Positions 22,401-30,346 of a DNA stretch of 64,000 bases are shown in pieces (the stretch's first letter is position 1; each line of letters begins with the position of its first letter). The stretch comes from Phylloscopus collybita (Eukaryota; Chordata; Aves; Passeriformes; Phylloscopidae): NCBI GenBank assembly GCA_027886175.1, contig JAJNNQ010000018.1, forward strand, positions 16,287,001 to 16,351,000. Direction: 5' to 3'. The notes below the pieces were generated by a model. It was not told the origin of the DNA. It worked only from the letters and a program-made list of their open reading frames with translations, and searched no databases. The position numbers and the translations under genes are program-made.

Positions 22401-22915
22401 TTGTCACAGGAAGGGAGACGGCTGTAAGGTAAGGGGAGAGGGGAAAAAAGAGAATTTGTTATTCATCTCATCTGGAAGACAAGCAGAGAAACATTATTCT
22501 GCAAAAATGGGAGTGGAGAAGAGGGGCATCTCTCTGATGGCAGTGGTCCCTGGGTGCAGCAGCTGGATGTGTGTAGTGGGAAGGGAAGGGAAGGGAAGGG
22601 AAGGGAAGGGAAGGGAAGGGAAGGGAAGGGAAGGGAAGGGAAGGGAAGGGAAGGGAAGGGAAGGGAAGGGAAGGGAAGGGGCCCCAGCTGGCAGGGCCCG
22701 TGCGGCGCTCGGCAGTGACCTTGCGGCGGCCGCTGTCCGCGGTGCTGAAGGGGCCGGGCCGTCCCTGTCCGCGGTGCTGGAGGCGCGGGCGGAGCGGGGC
22801 CGGCGGGCGCAGCGCTGCTGCGGGGCCGTGGGGCCCGGGGGGACACGGACCCATCCCAGCCCCACTTACCCGGCACGGCCAGGAGCAGGACGGCAAGCAG
22901 TTCTGGCCGGCTCAT
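10363..22915 (-). CDS. CHGA: Chromogranin A, complete coding region in eight exons
   Basis: Coding exons in transcript order are 22870-22915, 22375-22421, 18558-18651, 18071-18139, 15848-15946, 13753-14238, 12816-13288 and 10363-10446. They total 1398 nt in one frame: 465 residues plus TGA, close to the human 457. Chromogranin A is an acidic, calcium-binding secretory-granule protein of neuroendocrine cells. It promotes granule formation and is cut at basic sites into peptides. Visible parts are a signal peptide (1-18, cut before LPVTND), a disulfide loop (Cys35-Cys56), an RGD at 61-63, and KK at 95-96 ending a 76-residue vasostatin-I, the same length as human. Further on come a Glu-rich middle including ten Glu (296-305), RGGR (311-314) like the pancreastatin amidation site, a WE-14-like peptide (353-366), a catestatin-like segment (380-400) and a conserved C-terminal region ending LRRG. 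The one uncertain boundary is the exon 6 donor, where an alternative site would add three residues. Confidence 0.96.
10447..12815 (-). other. CHGA: CHGA intron 7
   Basis: The intron is about 2.4 kb. Its donor, GAG|GTTGGT, is weaker than consensus (T at +3); its acceptor is TTGCAG. No coding sequence or recognisable repeat lies inside. Open frames on both strands in 10.6-12.6 kb have no recognisable product. Confidence 0.8.
12816..13288 (-). CDS. CHGA: CHGA exon 7 (pancreastatin-end, WE-14, catestatin region)
   Basis: Acceptor CTCTTTCAG; the exon opens in phase 1 and encodes residues 281-438. In order it carries DTDDELGFGKDVRSS, ten Glu, PRALRGGRHR (amidation and cleavage signal), and EWEDTKR before the WE-14-like WNKMDELAKQLTSK and KR. 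The catestatin-like RSMKKTFRSRKYAFSSPEED with V400 follows and is closed by RR. EEKKDEEGSANRR near the end matches the mammalian EEKKEEEGSANRR. The open frame continues upstream of the acceptor into intron, so the ATG further upstream is not a start. Confidence 0.95.
13289..13752 (-). other. CHGA: CHGA intron 6
   Basis: A 464-base intron with no recognisable element. The proposed donor is GAG|GTGACA; a competing donor nine bases into the intron (ACA|GTACGT) keeps the same frame. Confidence 0.75.
13753..14238 (-). CDS. CHGA: CHGA exon 6 (acidic Glu-rich middle)
   Basis: Acceptor CTCTGTAG; the exon enters and leaves in phase 1 and encodes residues 119-281. It reads DAAGERPEEEQPTGSLAELA at the start and later SEDEQQQQGDEEEEPRG with many Glu, Asp and Ser, as expected for the disordered calcium-binding centre of chromogranin A. 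Primary sequence here is poorly conserved between vertebrates. Assignment rests on position, phase and composition. Long serine-rich open frames on the + strand over this exon are antisense shadows of the GAG/GAA codons. Confidence 0.92.
14239..15847 (-). other. CHGA: CHGA intron 5
   Basis: A 1.6-kb intron that holds the 100-nt inverted repeat at 14373-14472 and a shorter 10-bp inverted repeat (15485-15494 with 15511-15520). No coding sequence is recognised in it. Confidence 0.85.
14373..14472. repeat. Hairpin-forming inverted repeat, 17-bp perfect terminal arms
   Basis: CACTTCAGCATATGTTT (14373-14389) is the exact reverse complement of 14456-14472. The inner part also folds: GGTGC (14417-14421) pairs with GCACC (14426-14430) around a CTGT tetraloop, and TCTCTCT (14410-14416) pairs with 14432-14438 past one bulged T. 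The middle has partial pairing. The shape fits a palindromic miniature transposon or a microRNA-type hairpin. No clear target-site duplication is visible. Confidence 0.75.
15848..15946 (-). CDS. CHGA: CHGA exon 5
   Basis: Acceptor TTGACACAG, donor AGAG|GTCAGT, phase 1 at both ends. It encodes residues 86-119: GANERTQQQKKNSGFEDELS, then EVLESQNDKNKQR. The human counterpart reads GAKERAHQQKKHSGFEDELSEVLENQ. The KK marks the vasostatin-I cleavage site. Confidence 0.96.
15947..18070 (-). other. CHGA: CHGA intron 4
   Basis: A 2.1-kb intron containing a perfect 12-bp inverted repeat (16587-16598 with 16613-16624) and an A-rich low-complexity stretch near 17945-17990. No coding sequence is recognised. 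Confidence 0.8.
18071..18139 (-). CDS. CHGA: CHGA exon 4
   Basis: Acceptor TGTTGCAG, donor CAAG|GTACAG, phase 1 at both ends. It encodes DERIISILRHQNLLKELQEI and AAQ, nearly identical to the human DERILSILRHQNLLKELQDL segment of vasostatin. Together with exon 3 it forms the conserved RGD (residues 61-63). Confidence 0.97.
18140..18557 (-). other. CHGA: CHGA intron 3
   Basis: A 418-base intron with donor GGAG|GTACTG and acceptor TGCAG. No other element is recognised. Confidence 0.85.
18558..18651 (-). CDS. CHGA: CHGA exon 3 (disulfide loop)
   Basis: Acceptor TTTCTAG, phase 0 start, phase 1 end. It encodes VMKCIVEVISDTLSKPNPLP, then ISEECLETLRG. The two cysteines (35 and 56) are 21 positions apart, as in mammals, and form the N-terminal loop involved in granule membrane binding and sorting. 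Confidence 0.97.
18652..22374 (-). other. CHGA: CHGA intron 2
   Basis: The largest CHGA intron, about 3.7 kb. No coding exon, CR1 element or simple repeat of note was seen. Open frames such as the one around 20838-21254 have no recognisable product. Confidence 0.8.
22375..22421 (-). CDS. CHGA: CHGA exon 2
   Basis: Acceptor CTTACAG, donor TAAG|GTAAGG. It encodes AVSLPVTNDMNKGDTK once joined to exon 1. The signal-peptide cut is expected after AVS, giving a mature start LPVTNDMNKGDTK like the human LPVNSPMNKGDTE. Confidence 0.95.
22422..22869 (-). other. CHGA: CHGA intron 1
   Basis: A 448-base intron with a consensus donor CCGG|GTAAGT. It contains the AAGGG array (22578-22680), and its 5' part is inside the GC-rich promoter island. 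Confidence 0.88.
22578..22680. repeat. (AAGGG)n pentanucleotide microsatellite
   Basis: About 20 uninterrupted copies of GGGAA on the + strand (CCCTT in the CHGA sense strand), ending directly at the GC-rich island. Pure units suggest recent or ongoing length change. The + strand has G-runs spaced by AA and could form G-quadruplexes. Glycine/lysine/glutamate-rich or proline/serine-rich open frames across it are artefacts. Confidence 0.97.
22870..22915 (-). CDS. CHGA: CHGA exon 1, coding part (signal peptide)
   Basis: ATG at 22913-22915 in the context AGCACCATGA. It encodes MSRPELLAVLLLAVP followed by one base of Ala16. A short basic start and a Leu/Val-rich core fit a secretory signal peptide like human MRSAAVLALLLCAG. 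No upstream ATG is seen between here and the expected transcription start near 23055, supporting this start. Confidence 0.95.
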
Positions 22916-23077
22916 GGTGCTGGCGGGATGAAGGCAGAGAGAAAAGGGCAGAGGGCGAGACTCTCGTGGCGTAGGGGCTCCAGGAGATGTGCCGGGGGGA
23001 GACCAGCAAGGAACGTGTGTATCTACGCCAGTGCCCTGGCTGAAGATCCGAGATGGGGCACTGCAGCAACCGGCTCA

Positions 23078-23085
23078 TTTATATA
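23078..23085 (-). promoter_or_regulatory. CHGA: TATA box of CHGA (TATATAAA)
   Basis: TATATAAA on the - strand lies about 165 bases upstream of the ATG and predicts a start near 23055. Mammalian CHGA promoters are also TATA-driven. Confidence 0.8.
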
Positions 23086-23101
23086 TCTCAGCCCGCGGAA
23101 A

Positions 23102-23109
23102 TGGCGTCA
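23102..23109 (-). promoter_or_regulatory. CHGA: CRE-like site (TGACGCCA)
   Basis: TGACGCCA lies 16 bases upstream of the TATA box. Mammalian CHGA has a functional CRE (TGACGTAA) just upstream of its TATA box, needed for neuroendocrine and cAMP-driven expression. The core TGACG is kept here; the second half is diverged. Confidence 0.65.
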
Positions 23110-23130
23110 GGAGGAAGCCACCTCCTCCTC

Positions 23131-23143
23131 TGCCCCCTCCCCT
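23131..23143 (-). promoter_or_regulatory. CHGA: GC/Sp1-Egr-type box (AGGGGAGGGGGCA)
   Basis: A purine-rich G box just upstream of the CRE-like site, in the same order (G box, CRE, TATA) as the mammalian CHGA proximal promoter, where Sp1 and Egr-1 bind. Binding here is inferred from motif and position. Confidence 0.5.
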
Positions 23144-24475
23144 TGCACACGGGCTTCCCATCAGCCTCCATCACTCGCCGGCTGTCGGAGGAGCCCCGAC
23201 CTTCTCGGCTGCCCAGGCAAAGGTGTCAGCTCTGCCTGCTCCCTATTCTCAGACTCTGCAGGCGCAGGAAGGCTCTGAGGTGTGTTTCCAGGATACCGCT
23301 TTTCCAGCACCTCACCCGACACCTCTGCACATGTGCCCTCTCTGTATGTACCTGAGCCTGACGTGAGGCGCCTCCTGTGTCCCGGCCAGCATTGCCATCT
23401 GTAGATGGTTTTGCCCTCTCAGAGCCCCTTTGTTTTTCACTGACCATGAAAGTTTAGAACAGGTGCTGAAATTTTTAGATGTCTTTTAAAGACCTGTTCC
23501 ACTCCAGGGAACAGGTCACCATGAAAAGGGCTTGCCAATGGACATGGTGAATCCCAGCAGTTCTATGAGAGGTTTGTTAGTAGGATATTATTTGGGGTAA
23601 AGATCAAAGGCTGGTGCATCTGCTGTCCATCTATGACTCTAGAAAAATTTTGATAGGTTGCTACCCTTTGTTCAATGTTTTTTAGCACTGCTTAGCAATA
23701 TCCTAAACTCCAAAGTTGAAGTAACCAAGATTACCTGGCTGCCGGTTTGCATTGACAAGGGGCAGAGAGAAAACAACGAGTTGTATAATTGTCAGTCACA
23801 AGCATTTCCATGCTTTTGAAAAATGGCTGTCTATTCTTTGGATGGAGCATCTGTCAGGTCAGTCAGCTGGATTCTTTGTTTAAAGTGACTCCAATGCTTC
23901 TCTAGGACAATGCTTCTTTAGGAATAGCAGCTCTGCTACTCCATTCTGTTCCTCAAGCAATTTCAGAGGTCACAAAATGCAGGGACTTAGAATAGAAAAC
24001 AAAATTCAGAAAAATACACCATCTTTCTTCCCCACCCTGCCTCACTCTGCTCACTGGGGAGTCCTGCACTCAAGGAATTAGGGAGAATCTAAGAGGTCAT
24101 CACTTGTCATCTTGTCTAAGATGACAAGAACTTTTCTATGAGATTGGGCAGTGCAGACTGCACCATCGTTTTCCCTTTCTCTTTCCAGGTGCACATGGAA
24201 ATGTGTTCCCAAATGTCCTCTAATATCTATCTGATTTAAATGCATGCTTCAAAAGGCACATTTGGATTGCAAAAGGCCATTCATACAAAATCAAAGCTCC
24301 TCTTGTCAGTTGCATTTTCTAGTTAACTGCAAAGAAAAAAAATGGAAATAAATTGATGTTCTGAACAGTGCTTTGTGGATGGCACTGATGGATGGTTAAA
24401 TGTTCATAAGTCTATGAAATGAACACCCATGACAGTTCTTGTTCTATGGGGAACCTCCAGGAATAAGAAATATCC

Positions 24476-24559
24476 TTTATTTTTGGTTGTTGTGTTGTTT
24501 AGTTTTGGGGTTTTCTTTTCCTTTTTTCTTTTTTCCCTTTTTTTTTTTTTTTTTTTTTT
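24476..24559 (+). repeat. T-rich tract ending in T22
   Basis: A GTT/TTTC-rich run leads into 22 consecutive T at 24538-24559. It is a simple repeat. Confidence 0.9.
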
Positions 24560-27500
24560 CTCAGGGCATGTGTTCTTGGATTATTTACTGGAGAGGAAGG
24601 ATGGGGGCCATATGTGATGGCCTTTCCCTCATTCAGGATACACCAGAACATTTAAGTCTCTGAGTCTGAAAAACTGAGCATTATTAAGCTTGTAAATTCC
24701 TATGTATTCCTAAGTGAGAAACATTGATCTGCTTATCAGGCTGTGTTTTCCTAGTCAATATTTACTTGTGCTTACGTATAAATGCTGATCTTATTAGGGC
24801 AATAAATTATCTCAGGTCTAGTCCAGCTTCTTACATGAAGTCCTTTTCTTCTATGGGGCCTCTTTTTGAGAAATTTAACAGGATATGTAGTACCTAAAAC
24901 TACTGTTTTTTCTTCTCTTTCTCAAGATGTGGTCTTGCATCCATTAAGTTCATTGCAAAGGAGAAACTAAATGCTTTCCAGGTATGTCATGCACACTCTC
25001 CTTTTAATAGCATATGATGGATTATGAATTTTTCTATTTCTTGCCCTAAAAAAATGGATATGAAACTGTTAATCCAGCAATCAGTACTTCTGCTCTTGGA
25101 ATTTGTCTCATTAGGCACAGCTATATTAGGAACTGTCACAGTAAAGCATGCCAGGGAAAGATTTATGTCAAAAGAGCAAAAGTGATCAAATAAAAAAGTG
25201 AAAGGTATTCTGCCACTCAGAGAAAGGCAATGTCTGAAGCAGACTCCAAGGGAAGAGCAGGTTTGTGAGTCTCTAAAGTAGTTTGTGTTTTAGTATATGG
25301 AAAACAGGAGTAGATCTTCAATGGGTGGCAAAGTAGTGAAGATGGACATTTCTGACCACTTTCAACCTTATTAAACAAGCTGTTGACATCTACAGAGAAC
25401 AATTCCATTTTTCCTTATAGCTGCACAATTTCTTGTGCATGAAGTGTAGTGGGACTGTGGAGAGTCATATCCCATGACCTGCCTGCAGTCACCAGTGTAA
25501 CATAACATGTGCAGATGGACAAAGAGATACGTGCCTTCCCAGCCTGAAAGTGATTTGAGGAGATGGCAATGTCTGGATGGATGGAAGCAGCCACCCAGCA
25601 CTGTTGCATTATCCATGCTCTGAGCTGAGGGAGCAAGAGGGTCAGCCTAAAAGCCATATTGATATATGATTTTTCTATGCATAAGGTCATTTGATTGAGA
25701 GATTATGTGGCTTAAGCGCTGTCCTCAAGAGTAAAATATTTTTTTCCTTTATTTTGGAATTCAGGAAATAAACCCAAAGGATCTTGTGTTTGTCTGTGAG
25801 TTACTCTGAGAGCTTTGTTGTCTAATTTCTTGGCTGAAACTGCGTTAAGAATTCACACCTCTTCTGTGCTTGGGAGCACTGACACTGCATTTCAGACAGT
25901 GATTTTACAGATCCAGGTACTGAGGCACATAAAGAGGGGAAAGGTCATTTTCATGAAGATATCAAAAAGGTTTGAAGCCAAGGCACAGCTAATACCACAC
26001 CCCAACCAAAAAGACACTAAGCAAAAAACAGGCAACAATTGCCTTCTTGTATATGAAATCAATTGATAACTGTTTGACTGAAAAACTTGGATGTAAGCTC
26101 ATTGCCAATTTACTAGCAAAGTCTATTAAAACCCCCACATCACACCTTTTCCTCTTTCCCACCTTAGTCAGTCACATTCACCTCTCAGTTTCCTCATACA
26201 AGCCTTGCTTGTCTGCCTATAAATAGAAATAAGCTTCAAATCTCAGATTGCTGCTGTGAATACTCATCTGTGCTGCTCAAAGGCAGTCCTCTCTTCGTTT
26301 TCAGGTTAGAGTCAAAATTATGTTGACTTGCTTTGATTTTCTTTGTTTAGACCATCCTTGCACCAACCTGAAATTAATTTATTTTCCTGTTGAAGGGTTT
26401 ACTTACACCCTATAAAAAAGCCCATCGTTGTGCCAAACCTGATGGTAGCTAGCTCTGCCTATCCATTTTCTTCCTTGCCTGGCATGCACAGCTCTCACTG
26501 GGGCAGATGGGGAACATTCCCTGCTGGAAGAAGAGAGTTCTCTGTAGTGATCACAGAATACCATCTGGACACCCAAATTGCTTGGATCTCAACATAATCA
26601 TTCTAAATGTTTTTCAAACACCAATCTGGAAAATGTCATATTCCTCCAATGCCATGGTCAGTTTACCTGGCAGTTACAGAAAACTTTTATTGATTCCTGT
26701 GGGCCCCACTGAATCTGCAAAAAGATGTAGAGACAGAGGTTCTTCCTGAAAAGTGATCTCAAACAACCTCCTCTGCAAAATACTGATTGTTCCTATGGCT
26801 ATGGTTTTATTTGACTTTTGACAGCAAAGTTTATATGATGCTGATGTACATATTCAGTAATGTAAATCAATTCTATAAGTTCTAGACGGGTCTTAAGTTC
26901 ATGAGAACATAATTGATACTGTTTACTTAGCTCTGAAGCTAGAGGCAGGCAGTCCTGTTTACTGACCTGCAGGCACTCACAGGATTCATGAGGGTTAAGG
27001 GAAGAAAATAGTGACAAGAGTGACCAAGGTCTGTGGAGCAGCACTCCTATTCTGGGGGGTCCATAAGCCCATCAGACAGCCTCTGCCAGCAGCTCACAGC
27101 CAACAGATGGATGGATCCTCAGTCAGCATCAGCACAAACCCAGGTTCTGAACATTAAGTGACTGCCTGGTATTTTGTAGAGATCATTTTTATTCCTCTTC
27201 CCTTATATACCCAGTCTGTCTGTCCATTCTGGGCCAGTTGTTTACTGAAAACCAAGTGAGCCACAAGGCTATGTGGGTCTCCTGGGCTGCCCACAAGGCC
27301 AGAATTCAAACGTTGTGAGCATGGTAAGGGGTTTTTTTGAAATGTAAGTTAGATGCACTTGTGCTAACTTTTCCAATTAATGGAGATGAAATGGCAAAAT
27401 CCCTAATTAAAAATCAATTGTAATTAGAACCTTTCCCCCCGCCCTAATGGCAAGGTTTAGAATCATGAAACACATAATTTCCATTCTGGATGCTTTCTTT

Positions 27501-30047
27501 GATCTCCCTTTGCTCAGATCAGAAACAATGCACTTAAAGAGATGCAAAGACAACTGAACACAGAGCCTGCTTCCCTGCCACTCTTGTAGAAGGATGAAGG
27601 AAAGGTGTGAGGATTCATGCAAGTACTGCCGACATAACTCTGTCCCAAAAGCCAAACTTAAGGACTTTCAGGGCACTGCTGTCCCCACAAGATTATTATT
27701 CTTCAAGCAGTGGCAATAGCACATCCCTGGAACCACCTACCTGGAGATAGGTCACACAGGGACACAACAGTTGCTGTTTTGGCTTGGAGTAGAGAGCTGG
27801 AGACCCTGGGCCTCCCCCAGAGGCAGGGACAAGGGCTGGGGTGGGACTAGGGCCTCTTCCTGTGTGCCAGGCTGAATCCCAGCTTCCAAGCCTCTCAAAA
27901 ACTGGGCACTGGCCCTGATATTTATTTTACAGTGTTCCACATTGTTTTAGTGTTAATTAGAAGTAGCTAGTTTGATTGTCCCTCTGAGAGTCTCTTCTCA
28001 AATTTGGTACCTTCCTCAGCTTTATGGCATTACATGCCACAGTTTGCTTGAACACAACAAAAATATCTCTCATCTGTTATTTTTAATGCCTCTTCTTCTA
28101 TTCTAAAAGCTGGAAAAGACAAAAACTCTTCCTCTTCCCTAGTCCAGTGAGGCTTTAATGATATTTACATTTCTCTCTTACTGTCCTTTCCAAGAGAAAC
28201 AATCTCAGTCATCTGTTTCTCATGAGGTTCCTTTAAACCTGGCTACTAGCCAGCGAGTCTCACAGGTTAATTACCTACAGCATATAATTACCTATAACAT
28301 AATGCAAAGAGATCCTGGGGTATCCTGCTTTCACTAGAGCACTGTCACTAGAATATTTTTAGTCTTCACTCAGTGACCCAGAAACTTTCTGGGGATACCG
28401 AAAAAACCTGGTTTTCATTTTAGGAATAGCCATACATAGATGTCTCAGGAATCAGTGTCTTTAAAGATCTATTATTCTCTCACATAAAAGACATTATGGA
28501 GAGGGCAAGGAGGATTTATGGAGGGTTTAGACATGCTCCAGCAGTAAGCCAGTAGTAAAGAGTTGTCCCAGCCTGTATCAGGGAAATGACTCAGTCTGGA
28601 TAAGGCAAGGAAAAAAATCCCCACTCTGTTGGTCTCAGCTGGCACCTCGGTCCCTTCCCTCCATCCACTCACCCTGCTTTGGGTCAGGCTGTTCTCTGCA
28701 CAGCCTGAGCAGAGCTTTGGGCAGCCTGTGCAATGCAGATGGCTCCTACCTCAGATGTTCTGTTGATAAGGCAGTTTTTGAACATCAAATTGCATGTTAA
28801 TGCTAGTTAATGAATGTTCTCTTTACAGGCACAGCAAGCCTTTTCCTTCTATACTAAGCAAGGAACAGGAGGAGGTAGCCTTTCAGGTATTAAATTGCTT
28901 GAGAGCATCAGCACAGAGCAGCTTGAGGAACAGCCACAGAATCTTAAATTACTGTTACTGGGCTTTTTTTCAGCCAGCAGGAGTTCAGGTTTCCTACCTG
29001 ACCAATGCTTTTTCTTCACAGGAGAGTAGAGTTTGCATTGCCTGTCCTTGGGGAGCAGCCATTACTTTCTGCAGGGCAAGGGGACAGCAGCACAAGGCAC
29101 CTTCAAATGCAGCAAAGTCTCTGAGCCCACCTCATTCACATGCTCTGCAGACAAAATAGTCCTGACAAGTTCCTCCACATTTCAGGATGAGCCCAAAGGA
29201 AATTTGGGAGATCCTGAAGAAGTCCTGTAGCTCCCTGTTTGCTCTGTTTGGAGCAAATGGTTTGGACCACTGACCACCACTGACCTTGCAGACATCTCCT
29301 CTCCATTTGTACTCAGCTGAGTTCAGACTCACTCTCTGCTACTAAGGGCTTGGGAGAATGTTTCAGGACAAACCACTCCTTCTGCTTTGCTGGGGATTAA
29401 AAAACCCAAACCAACAGGAAAAAAAACCCCAGACCATGCTTCTCTTTCTGGTTTTTTTTAGAGTTTTTACTGAAACATGATCTGCTGGCTCTCAACACCT
29501 TTTTGTTTGAAGGAGGCAGCTAGATAATCAGAAACATGGTGAAATCCTTGTGAAATCCACGTGTTCCATGCCATGTGGGAGGAAGCTGTTGTTGTGTGTA
29601 ATCCCAAAGGAGCAGAAATAGAAGGGTTTCCCCAAGGCAGATAAATGGGTACTATGCTCACTTTGTGTTTAAAGCTGCAGTGAGTACGTGACTTTCTGTA
29701 CTGAGGGGAATATTGCAGCTGCTTGACAGATTCACAGAGTGAGAAACTGGAATGTAAGGAGAAAACGTGCCATTTGCATTTCTAAGTAAATTGTTCACTG
29801 AGAGCCTGAACCCAAACATAGATCAGTGGAAAGACTTTCATCCTTTCCAGAGGATTTTGGGTTCAATTCTAGACCTAGCTTCCTTCCCTGGGGTGGTCAG
29901 TGGTCCAAACCTTTTCCTCCAAACAGAGCAAGGATGCATTCCTCAGAGGCAAGAATATAATTTAAATGCATTTAGGCAAGAAATAAAGGTGATACCAAGG
30001 ATAACAACTATAAGAAAGAAGAAGACCTGCTCAGAGAATATCTTAAA

Positions 30048-30065
30048 ACAACAACAACAACAACA
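30048..30065. repeat. (AAC)6 microsatellite
   Basis: Six tandem ACA/AAC units. Confidence 0.9.
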
Positions 30066-30134
30066 GAAAAAGACATCAGTCAAGGTTGTTCAACCACAAA
30101 AGTAAAAACAGGAAATCAAATTCAATTCTGCATA

Positions 30135-30346
30135 TATAAGGGGACAATCCCTGCCCTGGTCCTGCTGGCTGCACTATTGTTAACACAGGCCAGGATGCCA
30201 TTGGCCTTCTTGGCCACCTGGGCACACACAACTCATGTTCAGGCAGCTGCCAAATCACACCCCCAGGTCCTTTTCCACCAGGCAGCTTTCCAGACGCTCT
30301 GTCCCCAGCCTGTTGTGCTGTGGAGTTGTTGTGGCCCACATGCAGG
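30135..30346 (-). mobile_element. CR1 LINE internal fragment
   Basis: The + strand contains GCCAGGATGCCATTGGCCTT, then CTTGGCCACCTGGGCACAC, CCCCCAGGTCCTTTTCCACC and AGGCAGCTTTCCAGACGCTC, all hallmark pieces of the avian CR1 reverse-transcriptase ORF region read in antisense. Both ends of the element are missing. Similarity is lost after about 30346. The copy is decayed and non-functional. Confidence 0.88.

Larger units (their letters stand above)
22690..23220. promoter_or_regulatory. CHGA: CpG island over CHGA promoter, exon 1 and start of intron 1
   Basis: CpG and GC density are much higher than in flanking DNA, notably at 22690-22860. The island covers the first exon and the TATA promoter. 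Positions of the edges are by eye. Confidence 0.75.
23221..30134. other. Intergenic, upstream of CHGA
   Basis: No gene is recognised on either strand. The stretch contains a 10-bp inverted repeat at 23491-23517, a T-rich tract ending in T22 (24538-24559) and a short (AAC)n run at 30048-30065. The open frames are short, lack recognisable domains and are expected by chance. Confidence 0.6.

Noticed and set aside
22463..22915. Open frame of 150 residues starting at the CHGA ATG and running through intron 1
   Set aside because: The first 15 codons are real, but a consensus GTAAGT donor follows and the rest is intron plus CCCTT repeat translation.
22890..22925. Possible REST/NRSE site overlapping the CHGA ATG (CAGCACCATG)
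   Set aside because: Only the left half matches; the GGACAGCGCC half is absent.
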